51,246 bases of DNA. Source: Desulfovibrio sp. (lineage in GTDB: Bacteria; Bacillota; Dethiobacteria; DTU022). Below are positions 7,655 through 14,963 of the stretch, in pieces; the stretch's first letter is position 1; the number at the start of each line of letters is the position of its first letter. Under the pieces are notes generated by a model. The model had not been told where the DNA came from and ran no database searches. It saw only the letters and a list, made by a program, of their open reading frames with translations. The position numbers and the translations under genes were made by a program. The stretch covers positions 1-51,246 of the forward strand of contig JAGUZX010000050.1 in the NCBI GenBank assembly GCA_020060545.1, read 5' to 3'.

Positions 7655-7904
7655 GAATTTCCCCTCCCGAATTTTTAATGCGCCTGTAGCGGCGCTGGTG
7701 TTTGGCGCGGTATAGCTGGAAGTTCTCGCCGATCACGCAAATCAAATAACCTTTGGGGAACATATCCGCCGGCGGTAGTTTGTCGTGGGAATCAACCGCG
7801 TGGATGCCGTAGTCCAGCGGGGGCTTGGCCCGGGACTTAACCCACTTGTATTCCCAGCGTTCTTCAACAACTTCGTCGTAATAAACACCGTTCACGACGG
7901 GCAT
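7647..7904 (-). CDS. Uncharacterised basic small protein
   Basis: 85 residues from ATG 7904 (MPVVNGVYYDEVVEERW), chosen because GGGAGG lies 9 nt upstream; an in-frame GTG 21 nt earlier has no such site. Rich in Tyr, Trp and Lys/Arg with a basic end (YRAKHQRRYRRIKNSGG). No family is recognised. It overlaps the MoxR start by 8 bp, so it belongs to the same operon. Confidence 0.6.
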   Translation of the reverse strand: MPVVNGVYYDEVVEERWEYKWVKSRAKPPLDYGIHAVDSHDKLPPADMFPKGYLICVIGENFQLYRAKHQRRYRRIKNSGGEIHA

Positions 7905-8122
7905 TTTAGTTCCCTCCCGTGCCATTCCAGCTCCTCGCAGGCCGCGTGAGCCAGTTGGTTGACCGCCGTCATGTAAAACCGCGTGCCGTAGCCGATGGGC
8001 TTACCGCAGAGCCCGCAAGGGGTCTCGGCCATTTGTTTGGTCAGATTGCAGTCCCTGTGCTTACAGGGCTTCTCGCAGGGTCCGTATTCGGTGCCGGGTT
8101 TCGGTAGCGTTCCTGCTGCCAA
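7892..8122 (-). CDS. Small cysteine-rich, probably zinc-binding protein
   Basis: About 76 residues starting at TTG 8122, which has AAGGAGG 8 nt upstream; an ATG at 8161 is in frame but has no ribosome site. Cys pairs in CEKPCKHRDC and CGLCGKP, with a later HAAC, look like a treble-clef or zinc-ribbon fold. It overlaps the downstream gene's start by 13 bp. Function unknown; such proteins in phages often bind nucleic acid or host proteins. Confidence 0.6.
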   Translation of the reverse strand: MAAGTLPKPGTEYGPCEKPCKHRDCNLTKQMAETPCGLCGKPIGYGTRFYMTAVNQLAHAACEELEWHGRELKCPS

Positions 8123-8135
8123 GGGGTCCACCTCC

Positions 8136-8597
8136 TTAACAAATCTCCCAATCCGCATCATCGTAACCAGGCAGGGCGTTGATTGCTTTGCGTCTTAAGG
8201 CGTCTATGAATGTTTTGGCCTCTGATGTTGTCCAGCCTTCATGTTCGCAACTCTGGTATTCATAGCAGTTGCACGCCTTGATTACCTGCACGGGGTCAAT
8301 GCTCATAGGCAGGTGGATATGCCGCTCATAACGGAAAGTCTCGTTCAACGGTCCAGGCATCCGATCCGGGTGACCTACGCAGTCTGGGTAGCGGGCGCAA
8401 ATACTCTTGATGTTCTCGTCCCAAAGCATCTGGCCGACTTCGGCTGACCGCTCCGGCTCTAAGCATCGTAAGTTATGGCTTCCGCCGTTGTGATACCAGT
8501 AAAGCGAACGATCATGGCCGCCATTCGCGAGCCGTACACTGGTGGCTGCTTCCACGAGATAAGCGATATGTTTTCGGCTAACCACAAACGCACTCAC
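8136..8597 (-). CDS. Conserved mobile-element protein of unknown function
   Basis: 153 residues from GTG 8597, with GGAGG 8 nt upstream. The N-terminus FVVSRKHIAYLVEAA and the central VGQMLWDENIKSICARYPD resemble a family I have seen in phages and plasmids, but I cannot name it. Four cysteines (CNCYEYQSCE, WEIC) lie in the second half. It sits between the RadC-like gene and the cysteine-rich small gene in the accessory operon. Confidence 0.65.
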   Translation of the reverse strand: MSAFVVSRKHIAYLVEAATSVRLANGGHDRSLYWYHNGGSHNLRCLEPERSAEVGQMLWDENIKSICARYPDCVGHPDRMPGPLNETFRYERHIHLPMSIDPVQVIKACNCYEYQSCEHEGWTTSEAKTFIDALRRKAINALPGYDDADWEIC

Positions 8598-8618
8598 CGC
8601 TATAACCTCCTTTAATCC

Positions 8619-9056
8619 TTATAACAGCCGCTCAGCCTTCAAGCTGATAAACGTGCCGTCACCGATAATGATGTGGTCGAGCACCTCAATGCCCAGGATT
8701 TCGCCGGCCTGGATAAGCCGCTTTGTCATGTCCACATCTTGCCTGGTCGGCGTCGGATCGCCGCTCGAGTGATTATGGCCGACGATCACAGCCGCCGCAT
8801 TGCAAGCAACGGCGGGCTTGAACACCTCTCGCGGGTGAACCGGGGCACTGTCCAGCGTGCCGATCGAAACCGTGTTGATGCCGATGATCTTGAATTGGGT
8901 GTCCAGCATCACGACCACGAAGTGCTCGCGGTCAGCGCCGGCCAGGTAGCCTTGCAGAACCTTAGCCACTGCTTCGGGACTCTCTATTTTCTTTGGGTCC
9001 ATGGTCACCGATGATTCCTTAACCAACTGAATACGGTAAACGGGGATTTCGTACAT
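8619..9056 (-). CDS. RadC-like JAB/MPN-domain protein
   Basis: 145 residues from ATG 9056 (7 nt after GGAGG; an ATG at 9062 is too close to the site). It is essentially the metal-binding RadC/MPN domain alone, without the N-terminal helix-hairpin-helix. HPREVFKPA and the JAMM-type GHNHSSGDPTPTRQD supply His-x-His and the distal Asp, with Glu in DREHF. RadC-family proteins are common on mobile elements; their activity is still debated (deubiquitinase-like fold, suggested DNA role). All catalytic residues are present. Confidence 0.88.
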   Translation of the reverse strand: MYEIPVYRIQLVKESSVTMDPKKIESPEAVAKVLQGYLAGADREHFVVVMLDTQFKIIGINTVSIGTLDSAPVHPREVFKPAVACNAAAVIVGHNHSSGDPTPTRQDVDMTKRLIQAGEILGIEVLDHIIIGDGTFISLKAERLL

Positions 9057-9078
9057 CGCCATACCTCCTTTTGACTTA

Positions 9079-9114
9079 GGAGGCCCTGGATGTTATCATT
9101 TTTCCAGGGCCTCC
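9079..9114 (-). other. Strong hairpin without U-tract upstream of the radC-like gene
   Basis: Perfect 11-bp stem GGAGGCCCTGG/CCAGGGCCTCC (9079-9089 with 9104-9114), 14-nt U/A-rich loop, no following T-run on minus. It lies between two genes of the accessory operon and could stabilise or process the transcript rather than end it. Confidence 0.5.
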
Positions 9115-9161
9115 GGGTCCTACAGTGTGCGGCCGGTGTACCCTGCCCAGGGCCGGCCGTA

Positions 9162-9488
9162 CTACTCAAAATAAGGATGCGGGTAGAGCTTAATCCTCAC
9201 CTCCGTTATACGCTCTCCCCAGTCGGGAACGTCCTGGATGTCTGCCCAAACCTCGTAAACCCCATCGCCCAGGCCGGAAGTAAAGGCTACCGCCAATTTG
9301 CCGCCAAGGCTATCAATTACGGGGCCGCCTTGGTTATTGCCCTGAGTTGCCTCGCAACACTCCTGGTAACTGCCGCCGCCAAGACCGCCGTTGTTACCGT
9401 GCTTCCAGTGGCTGCCGATATAACAGGGGTCACAGATCATCAACTGGCCGGAATCGACAGCCGCCCTACCGAGTAAAACGGTCTTCAA
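9162..9488 (-). CDS. Uncharacterised phage protein with DPCY motif
   Basis: About 108 residues from TTG 9488, which has GGAGG 9 nt upstream; a longer frame to 9548 has no ribosome site and crosses a leader hairpin. The N-terminus VDSGQLMICDPCYIGSHW contains a DPCYI signature I associate with small phage proteins of unknown function (DUF4241-like, unverified), and the end is strand-rich (VYEVWADI...ITEVRIKLYP). The middle is a Gly-rich insert. Confidence 0.65.
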   Translation of the reverse strand: MKTVLLGRAAVDSGQLMICDPCYIGSHWKHGNNGGLGGGSYQECCEATQGNNQGGPVIDSLGGKLAVAFTSGLGDGVYEVWADIQDVPDWGERITEVRIKLYPHPYFE

Positions 9489-9525
9489 TGATAGACACCT
9501 CCTTTCTTGTTTCCTGCGCTCCACC

Positions 9526-9546
9526 GAGCCCGGCAGCCCCGGGCTC
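9526..9546 (-). ncRNA. GC hairpin of a repeated leader motif (copy 1)
   Basis: GAGCCCG/CGGGCTC stem followed on minus by GGTGGAG and then, about 20 nt further, the ribosome site of the gene at 9488. The same arrangement (GC-rich hairpin, GGTGGAG, A-rich linker, ribosome site) occurs at 10435-10465. It may be a small cis-regulatory RNA; its class is unknown. Confidence 0.35.
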
Positions 9547-9557
9547 AAGCAGCGTAG

Positions 9558-9731
9558 CTAACCGCGCCTGCTCTGAACCACCGTGACCTGGAACTCGTTG
9601 CCGCTTGGGAAGCTGAGAACTAACCCTTTGTTTCCCGCTTCTTCAAAAGTTCTAATTTGAATTGACTCTTCGTCATATCCCATCGCGTAAAGCGACTCTA
9701 TTAGCACGTTTACCATGCCTTGTTCGTCCAC
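9558..9731 (-). CDS. Uncharacterised small protein
   Basis: 57 residues from GTG 9731 (VDEQGMVNVLIESLYAMGY), with AAAGGAGG 8 nt upstream. Predicted helix followed by strands (GLVLSFPSGNEFQVTVVQ). No family recognised. It lies in a run of small genes in the accessory operon, 20 bp after the 81-residue gene. Confidence 0.6.
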   Translation of the reverse strand: MDEQGMVNVLIESLYAMGYDEESIQIRTFEEAGNKGLVLSFPSGNEFQVTVVQSRRG

Positions 9732-9751
9732 TTCGTCGACCTCCTTTGTTA

Positions 9752-9997
9752 TCACCCGACCTGGGTGATTAGTTTTATAGCGTACCTCTTGAGCCAGCGC
9801 CGACACTGCCTTACTAACCCCTCGCCTTCGTCTTCGTCCTCGTTATACCAGCAGCCACCATCCTGGATCATGTCAATAACGTAACGGCACTCTGCAATAG
9901 CCTCTTCCAGTGTCGGTTCCTCGTTGCGATCGTCGAACCGCATCCAGATTTCTTCCGGTAGGTTTTTCAGCCAAGCCGGTTTCTTAGACCGCTTCAT
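9752..9997 (-). CDS. Uncharacterised small protein
   Basis: 81 residues from ATG 9997 with GAAAGGAAG upstream. Helical, with an acidic loop (NEDEDEGEG) between basic ends (MKRSKKPAWLKN, RRWLKRYAIK). No family recognised; operon position suggests co-expression with the RadC-like gene. Confidence 0.65.
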   Translation of the reverse strand: MKRSKKPAWLKNLPEEIWMRFDDRNEEPTLEEAIAECRYVIDMIQDGGCWYNEDEDEGEGLVRQCRRWLKRYAIKLITQVG

Positions 9998-10046
9998 TTC
10001 ATCGACTTCCTTTCTGCCCTCCCCTTCCGGTTCATCGGGCCTGTAT

Positions 10047-10409
10047 TTAACCGACCATCTTGAATACCCGCTTCATCTTGGAGATCGCGTCAACCATTTC
10101 GCAGTGCTCGCGCCGCAAGTCCTCAAGCTCCTGGTAAAGCCGCTTGCAGTCCTGAACCTTCCGGTTGTAGTTATCCTGCACCCTGTCGACCTCGGCCCTG
10201 GCCTTTTCCAGTTCCCTCTTGGCGTCTTCGGCTTCCTGGTAATACTGGTGTTTCAGGTCTTCGTACTCTACTACCGGGATCGCGAAGTCCATCTGCAACT
10301 GGTTTTCGATGTAAGCGTCCATGCCTTTCAGAATCCCTTTCAAGTAGCTGTCCTGCGGGAGCTTGTCGTAAAACTTCTTAAAGGTGGCTATTTCGTCGGC
10401 CTTGGTCAT
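10047..10409 (-). CDS. Coiled-coil protein, first gene of the accessory operon
   Basis: About 120 residues from ATG 10409 (MTKADEIATFKKFYDKLPQ), preceded by AAAGGGG. Residues about 45-110 are a long heptad-rich coiled coil (EYEDLKHQYYQEAEDAKRELEKA onward). An upstream in-frame start would run through a hairpin with no ribosome site. The gene stands behind a ~290-nt untranslated leader and a strong promoter near 10.71 kb, so it heads the block that ends with the MoxR/VWA and clamp genes. Confidence 0.7.
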   Translation of the reverse strand: MTKADEIATFKKFYDKLPQDSYLKGILKGMDAYIENQLQMDFAIPVVEYEDLKHQYYQEAEDAKRELEKARAEVDRVQDNYNRKVQDCKRLYQELEDLRREHCEMVDAISKMKRVFKMVG

Positions 10410-10702
10410 TTCGCATACCCCTTTCTGTTTTCTTGCTCTCCACCCGGCCCCCGGCAGGGGGCCGTAGCAAAGCAAGTTCACCCTTGCTTTAGTTTTGGTT
10501 TCCCGCCGGCCTCTGACCTACTCGTCGTGCTCCCCGCCTGGCTCCCCTTAGTCTTTAGCCCCGGTCTCCCTGTCTTCTGGTCCCCGCCTTAGTTGTCAGG
10601 GTCTCTTGCCGTGCCCCTTGGGGCCTCGCGCGGATCGTGGCCTATAACCTTTCGGTGCGTACTACCGGCCTCGGTTTTCGTCTGTCAATGTTCAATCTTC
10701 CT
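10410..10702 (-). ncRNA. Long structured 5' leader of the accessory operon
   Basis: About 290 nt between the promoter (-10 at 10709-10714) and ATG 10409 with no plausible ORF. Visible hairpins on minus include AAGCAAG/CTTGCTT, then an 8-bp CGGCCCCC/GGGGGCCG stem with loop TGCC, enclosed by CTTGCT/AGCAAG. G-rich repeated boxes (GGGGACC, GGGGAGC) lie further upstream. It could be a riboswitch-like leader or a stable RNA processed from the mRNA. No known RNA class is recognised. Confidence 0.45.
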
Positions 10703-10708
10703 ATTATC

Positions 10709-10797
10709 ATTATAGCACGCATGCTATAATTAATGCAATCGGTTACAACAAAGTTTTTTAGTTTTTCGCCGAAATATTTCTTAGATTTTCGCCGAAA
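10709..10797 (-). promoter_or_regulatory. Regulated promoter of the accessory operon
   Basis: -10 TATAAT (10709-10714), 18-bp spacer, -35 TTGCAT (10733-10738). The -10 is one arm of a perfect palindrome ATTATAGCA-4-TGCTATAAT (10709-10730). Upstream, two copies of TTTCGCCGAAA (10764-10774 and 10787-10797), each itself palindromic, are 23 bp apart, i.e. near two helical turns. This looks like a promoter with a repressor site and a pair of activator or repressor sites. Confidence 0.7.
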
Positions 10798-10831
10798 CCG
10801 GGGGGCTAATTAGGAGGGCTAAAGACGCGAA

Positions 10832-10859
10832 AAGCCCCCGGACCGAAGCCCAGGGGCTT
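10832..10859 (-). terminator. Terminator at the end of the late operon
   Basis: 10-bp stem AAGCCCCTGG/CCGGGGGCTT (one G-U) with 8-nt loop, followed by TTTCGCG; it lies 21 bp past the holin stop. The U-tract is short. Confidence 0.65.
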
Positions 10860-10879
10860 ATGTCGTGCGACCAGATAAA

Positions 10880-11248
10880 TTAGCGGGGTATGTGGGGTGG
10901 GCCCGGGTAATCTAATGCAGTGTAATCAAGATTCGCTCCGCGCCAAACATTAAACTTATCCTTGAGGTCCGCCAGTAGCTTCAAGCCGTATGAGGTTACC
11001 GCTACCGCCAGAATTCCGGCTATCGCGCCTGTGGGGTCCAGGTACGCAATAAATGATAAGATCAGCAGACCGCCGATGTAGGGCAAAACCTCGGACGCCA
11101 AAAACTTGGGCAGCAGCCGGAAGTTAAGCCCGCCCTTTTTGTGGGCGATCAACAGGCCAGCTATGAAGTCGGCACAGATCAACAAGATGCAGAACCATAC
11201 GGCCTTGAACACCGGCGACATGGCGAAATCAGTTAAAAAGGCTGAAAT
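10880..11248 (-). CDS. Holin
   Basis: Small membrane protein with three transmembrane segments (VWFCILLICADFIAGLLIA; EVLPYIGGLLILSFIAYL; AIAGILAVAVTSYGL) and a polar tail, typical of phage holins of the toxin-secretion/phage-lysis type. It releases the endolysin through the membrane. The first ATG (11221) is 35 nt from the only ribosome site (GGAGG at 11257-11261). An in-frame ATT at 11248 is 8 nt from it and would give the N-terminus MSAFLTDFAMSPVF. A non-canonical start is therefore likely; with ATG 11221 the protein is 113 residues. Confidence 0.8.
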   Translation of the reverse strand: MSAFLTDFAMSPVFKAVWFCILLICADFIAGLLIAHKKGGLNFRLLPKFLASEVLPYIGGLLILSFIAYLDPTGAIAGILAVAVTSYGLKLLADLKDKFNVWRGANLDYTALDYPGPPHIPR

Positions 11249-11275
11249 AAGCCCGTCCTCCTTTCCTCTGGTTTT

Positions 11276-11455
11276 TTAGTCCTTTCTGGGCGGGTCTTCT
11301 TCGCGCCCCCCATGGGAAAAGGCCGCGTAGTCAATTTTCTGGCCAGCCTCCTTCAACTTCTTAACGGTCTCCTTGTAAATACGGTCCGCATCGCCTGCGT
11401 GGTCCGGGTTGTGGTGCGGGCCGCGCCCGAAAATCGTTATAGCCCAAAAACCCAT
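11276..11455 (-). CDS. Small uncharacterised late protein
   Basis: 59 residues (MGFWAITIFGRGPHHNPDHA...) from ATG 11455 with GGGAGG 9 nt upstream and TAA at 11276. Polar and His-rich at the start, no membrane segment. It fills the gap between the endolysin-side gene and the holin with the same orientation and tight spacing, so it is probably a true gene. Function unknown. Confidence 0.65.
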   Translation of the reverse strand: MGFWAITIFGRGPHHNPDHAGDADRIYKETVKKLKEAGQKIDYAAFSHGGREEDPPRKD

Positions 11456-11475
11456 CTAATTAACACCTCCCTTCC

Positions 11476-11814
11476 TTAATGCTCGCTCTTGCCCGGATAG
11501 CCTACAAACCACGCCTTAAACGGCTCCTCGTTCGGATTCTTGGCATCCGCCACGCCGGCCATCCTGGCACCGATGTCCAGCAGTTTGAGCCCGGCATGGC
11601 AGACTTCGGCGATACCGCAGTTGTTCCGTTTAAGAACTTCGAGCACTTGCGCCATGATGTGCTCGTCGAACGACTGGTTGTATTCCTGCCATGCCGGATC
11701 ACGTTCGGCTTCGGGCAGTTTTTCGGTCACTCCCAGATACGCCTGGATGCTGCCCTGAATCACCGCAAAGAGCTTGACGGTAAACGACTGCACCAGAGCC
11801 TTCATGTTATCCAC
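11476..11814 (-). CDS. Uncharacterised lysis-region protein
   Basis: About 112 residues from GTG 11814 (VDNMKALVQSFTVKLFAV) with AAAGGGG 9 nt upstream; ATG 11805 is an alternative. Helical; CGIAEVCHAGLKLLDIGARMAG in the second half. No signal peptide or family recognised. It lies directly behind the endolysin gene and ahead of the holin, so it may be a lysis accessory protein. Confidence 0.6.
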   Translation of the reverse strand: MDNMKALVQSFTVKLFAVIQGSIQAYLGVTEKLPEAERDPAWQEYNQSFDEHIMAQVLEVLKRNNCGIAEVCHAGLKLLDIGARMAGVADAKNPNEEPFKAWFVGYPGKSEH

Positions 11815-11819
11815 CCGGA

Positions 11820-13088
11820 TCAGCCCCTTTCGATGGTAACAGTACGCGCCTCCTTGTCCCACCGCACTTGCCCCAGGCCGCCCAGGGCCGTGAGTACGTC
11901 CTCCAAGCTGAGCCCGTCGCCGACGAGCCTAACCGTTTCGTCCAGGCGGGCGACGGCAACCGTGGCCAGCAGAGGCGTAAGATAGTCCTTGACCAGCGAA
12001 AGCCCGTATTCCGGCGAAGGAGCCCACCTACCGCCTAACGCTTCGACCGTCCGAGCGTTGCCCGCCAGGTACACGAAATGCCTGGGGTCCGGGGTCTGGC
12101 TCAGCGCCTTGGGATAACCGGGCAGCCCGGCGTACAAGGCCAGGTGGTCCAGGTGGGCATGGATGCCGGCCCGCCAGTTGGGAAACCGCTGGTGCGCGTC
12201 CGGGTCGGAGTTCGAGCCGCCGATCGTAGTCTTCAACCCGCATGGGTTGCAGTAGCTTTCGTTTATCACCCCGCCAAAACGGCCGAACGCGGTCTCCTTG
12301 CCAAATTGGGCATAAGCCACTTCCGGCCTGACTCCGACCGCCGGGGCGAGTTCCCAGTAAAGCTCGGCCAGTTCGACAAAGTGACTGGTGGCCCCCCGGC
12401 TCCGCGCCCACGTCTGGGCCTGCGCTACCGTCGCCTGCGGTTCGCCGCCGATTGGAGTACCAGCAGCCGCCGGAGTAGCAGCCGGCGCAGGCGCCGGTTC
12501 GCCGGAATGAAGGCGCACCCCGAGAAAGTCGGCTATGCCCTGCGCGATCGCGTAGGCGCAAACGCTCTGGAAGCCGGGGGTCCTGAGCAAGCGCTCCTCA
12601 TTGGCGTTTGATATGAAGCCCAGTTCGACCAGTACCGCGGGCATCTTTGTTTTCATCAGTACGGTAAAGGGCTTCTCCTTGTCGGCGTCCCCGTCCGACC
12701 AGTCTGCCCGCAGGGCCAGCGTGGGTGAGATTTTCTGGAGCCTGTTGATTATGCACGTCGCGAGGGCGTCCGCCCTTGTAACGCCTGGGGTCGTGTAAAC
12801 CTCAAACCCGTGCGCGGTCTTGGCCGTGGCCGCGTTGGCGTGGATGCTTACAAAGCAGTCCGCGCCGTACTTGTTGGCGATGTCCGCGCGGGCCCGGAGG
12901 TCATTGTCCCTGTCCGGGCCAAGGGCTACGTCGGTCGTTCGGGTCAGCTTTACTTCGACGGCTTCGGAAAGCAAAGTGGCCACCGCTTTCGCGACGGCCA
13001 GGTTGATGGTCTTCTCCTGGGTGCCGGCGGGGCCGGTTGCGCCGGGATCTCGCCCGCCGTGACCGGGATCAATGCAAACTTTTTTCAT
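11820..13088 (-). CDS. Bifunctional endolysin: amidase plus glucosaminidase-like domain
   Basis: 422 residues. Residues 1-195 are an Amidase_3 (N-acetylmuramoyl-L-alanine amidase) domain with DPGHGGRDPGA (7-17), Glu25, SIHANA (81-86) and VELGFISN. After an Ala/Pro linker (about 198-222) comes a lysozyme/glucosaminidase-like domain (WELAPAVGVRPEVAYAQFGKETAFGRFGG) and then a short C-terminal strand repeat (ETVRLVGDGLSLEDVLTALGG) like cell-wall or copper-amine-oxidase-type modules. No signal peptide, so export depends on the holin. Two cutting activities in one lysin would attack peptide and glycan bonds. Confidence 0.92.
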   Translation of the reverse strand: MKKVCIDPGHGGRDPGATGPAGTQEKTINLAVAKAVATLLSEAVEVKLTRTTDVALGPDRDNDLRARADIANKYGADCFVSIHANAATAKTAHGFEVYTTPGVTRADALATCIINRLQKISPTLALRADWSDGDADKEKPFTVLMKTKMPAVLVELGFISNANEERLLRTPGFQSVCAYAIAQGIADFLGVRLHSGEPAPAPAATPAAAGTPIGGEPQATVAQAQTWARSRGATSHFVELAELYWELAPAVGVRPEVAYAQFGKETAFGRFGGVINESYCNPCGLKTTIGGSNSDPDAHQRFPNWRAGIHAHLDHLALYAGLPGYPKALSQTPDPRHFVYLAGNARTVEALGGRWAPSPEYGLSLVKDYLTPLLATVAVARLDETVRLVGDGLSLEDVLTALGGLGQVRWDKEARTVTIERG

Positions 13089-13118
13089 TTTGTTACCCCC
13101 CCCCTGGGGCTAAATTTG

Positions 13119-13508
13119 TTATTTGACACTGTTAACAATCGCCATACTCACCGCTACCACGGCGGCCAAGGTTGATATTAAAGCGACCGCGAAAGACGCC
13201 GTGAAGCGATTCCTGGTGCCGGTGTTTGCGTCGTCCTTTTGCCTCGCCGTCATACACTCGTTTCTGGCGGTGTGGCAGTTGTTTTTGCTCATATAGGTTT
13301 CCGCCAGGCGTTCGCGCATGTCCCCTGTACACTTTTTGACCGCGTTGACTTCGCTCCACAGGGCCCGGATGTCGCCTCTCATCTCGCCAACGTTGGTTTT
13401 GACATCATCTCTGATCCTGCCGACGTCGGTTTTGACATCTTCTTTTATAGCGTTGATCATCTGGATGATCAGCTGGCCTTCGGCGGACAGCTTCACCTGG
13501 TCGCCCAA
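13119..13508 (-). CDS. XhlA-like membrane-anchored coiled-coil protein
   Basis: 129 residues from TTG 13508 with GGAGG upstream. A heptad-rich region (IKEDVKTDVGRIRDDVKTNVGEMRGDI) is followed by one C-terminal transmembrane helix (FAVALISTLAAVVAVSMAIV). This layout is that of hemolysin XhlA-type proteins, which assist holin/endolysin lysis at the membrane. Position beside the endolysin agrees. Confidence 0.7.
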   Translation of the reverse strand: MGDQVKLSAEGQLIIQMINAIKEDVKTDVGRIRDDVKTNVGEMRGDIRALWSEVNAVKKCTGDMRERLAETYMSKNNCHTARNECMTARQKDDANTGTRNRFTASFAVALISTLAAVVAVSMAIVNSVK

Positions 13509-13531
13509 CGAAACCCCTCCTTCCTCAAATT

Positions 13532-13556
13532 AAAAAGCCGCCCGGTGGACGGCGGG
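13532..13556 (-). terminator. Weak intrinsic terminator between tail and lysis genes
   Basis: 5-bp GC stem (13551-13555 with 13538-13542) followed on minus by T5AATTT. It may lower lysis-gene expression relative to tail genes unless transcription is antiterminated. Confidence 0.45.
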
Positions 13557-13573
13557 GGTGCCGTGATCAAAAC

Positions 13574-13771
13574 CTATTCTTCCGGGAGTTCAAATTCCTT
13601 CTTCACCGCATTGTATTTGTGCCTCATGGTGACTTCCGGGCCGTACTCAACGAGCTGCTTCCCCGCTGGTATCCGCTTTTGAATATCCTCCAGCTTCTCG
13701 GTGGTGTACGCCTCGTTAATCTGAAGGATATTACCGTCGCTGTCTGTAATTGTAAAACGTAGAAACTGCAC
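13574..13771 (-). CDS. Small uncharacterised tail-region protein
   Basis: 65 residues from GTG 13771 (VQFLRFTITDSDGNILQINEAY), 7 nt after GGAGGGG. Starts with strands then a helix (EKLEDIQKRIP) and an acidic end. Similar small proteins lie after fibre genes in siphoviruses, sometimes as XkdX-like proteins, but the match is not clear. Confidence 0.6.
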   Translation of the reverse strand: MQFLRFTITDSDGNILQINEAYTTEKLEDIQKRIPAGKQLVEYGPEVTMRHKYNAVKKEFELPEE

Positions 13772-13784
13772 CCTAACCCCTCCT

Positions 13785-14228
13785 TTAGTAGAGTTCAACA
13801 ATTATGGCAGACAATATGCCATAAGTTCCACTACTTGCTAAAGAGTATGATAAAGCAACAGTAAGCTGAGTATTCGTAAAGCCAGAAATATAATAGTGCG
13901 CTGCGAAATAATAGGTATATGAGCCATCAGAAGTAGAGCCCCTACCAGCCCCATTTAGGAAAACCAAACATTTGCTACTCGTTACGCTGGTAATATTTAC
14001 GGTATATGGAGAATTATCAGGCGAAAAGGTCACCCGCTGCCACGATTTTACCTTCGTGGCCAGCCACCCCATAACGGTATTATCCGCGCGCACATCAGCG
14101 GAGTCGCCGATCTTGTTGTCTGCGACATTCTTAACCTTCGCGTGCAGGCTCCCCGCCGCGTCTGCGGTGTCGGTTCTTAGCCCGACCTGGCGCCTTATCC
14201 AGCTTAAAATCTCCTCAATGCCGAACAT
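13785..14228 (-). CDS. Putative tail fibre/appendage protein
   Basis: 147 residues. A short N-terminal helix (FGIEEILSWIRRQVG), a linker rich in DNA-fibre-like repeats, then a Ser/Thr/Tyr-rich beta region (SDGSYTYYFAAHYYISGFTNTQLTVALSYSLASSG) like phage fibre tips. ATG overlaps the previous stop (GTAATG), so it is translated with the gene at 14962. Probably host recognition. Confidence 0.6.
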   Translation of the reverse strand: MFGIEEILSWIRRQVGLRTDTADAAGSLHAKVKNVADNKIGDSADVRADNTVMGWLATKVKSWQRVTFSPDNSPYTVNITSVTSSKCLVFLNGAGRGSTSDGSYTYYFAAHYYISGFTNTQLTVALSYSLASSGTYGILSAIIVELY

Positions 14229-14962
14229 TACGCCACCTCACCTTTCTTCAGATACTCGCCGCTGAACGTGTACGTCACTATCTGACGTATCCCGCCCGCC
14301 GTGGTGTCGCTTGGCGGCAGGTAGCGGTAAACTTTGCTCAAGACTTCACCGCTGAACTCAAGCGTGCTGTGCCCGCTCGGGGGGTACGTCCGGTGTTTTA
14401 ACTCGCCGCTCTCGCCTGAGAACACTTTAAAATGGATGCTGTTCTCCAGCGTCCACGCGCCGGAACCGCCCTTCAGTCGGTAATACGCCGGGTAGTTCGC
14501 GTCCGGCGTGGTCTCCCCGTGGGCGTGGAAGTGGTTCGTCGCGTCGCCGGCGCCGCGGACCACGATCCAGTACTGGTTGCCGGCGGTGAGGCCGGTCAGG
14601 TCAAGCGGTATGCTCCAGTAGCTCCGGCCGGCGGGAAGGAATTCCTTTGGTACCACCACTGTCTTCAGCAGCGTGCCTTCGGTGGTGCCGCCTGGGTCAA
14701 AGCCGCTACGGATTTCAATTTGTAGGTCTGCGCCCGTACCGTGTTTAATCAGTTCGAGTTCCAGCCTGGCGATCTCCGTAACACCGGTGGCGGTGAATCT
14801 CAGCGCGTGGTCGTAGCTCGCGTTATCGAACTCGGCGGTACCAGCCCCGGCCTTCGCGTCCACCTGGCTGCCTTCGTAAATCAGGGCGAAGTCGTGGAAG
14901 GAGATAAGCTCGTTCATGTTGGTTTCGTCGAACGCCGTAACATTGTTCTTGAAAGCGTTCAC
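14228..14962 (-). CDS. Tail appendage protein, beta-sandwich type
   Basis: 244 residues from GTG 14962. The middle (ATGVTEIARLELELIKHGTG through GRSYWSIPLDLTGLTAGNQYWIVVRG) matches the pattern of beta-sandwich carbohydrate- or surface-binding repeats found in phage fibres and secreted proteins. The C-terminus (IRQIVTYTFSGEYLKKGEV) is strand-rich. Likely part of the baseplate or fibre set with its neighbours. Confidence 0.65.
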   Translation of the reverse strand: MNAFKNNVTAFDETNMNELISFHDFALIYEGSQVDAKAGAGTAEFDNASYDHALRFTATGVTEIARLELELIKHGTGADLQIEIRSGFDPGGTTEGTLLKTVVVPKEFLPAGRSYWSIPLDLTGLTAGNQYWIVVRGAGDATNHFHAHGETTPDANYPAYYRLKGGSGAWTLENSIHFKVFSGESGELKHRTYPPSGHSTLEFSGEVLSKVYRYLPPSDTTAGGIRQIVTYTFSGEYLKKGEVA

Positions 14963-14963
14963 C

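Noticed and set aside
9774-9868. Promoter from TTGACA at about 9.87 kb (minus)
   Set aside because: The next -10-like element is 23 bp away and within a gene; spacing is wrong.
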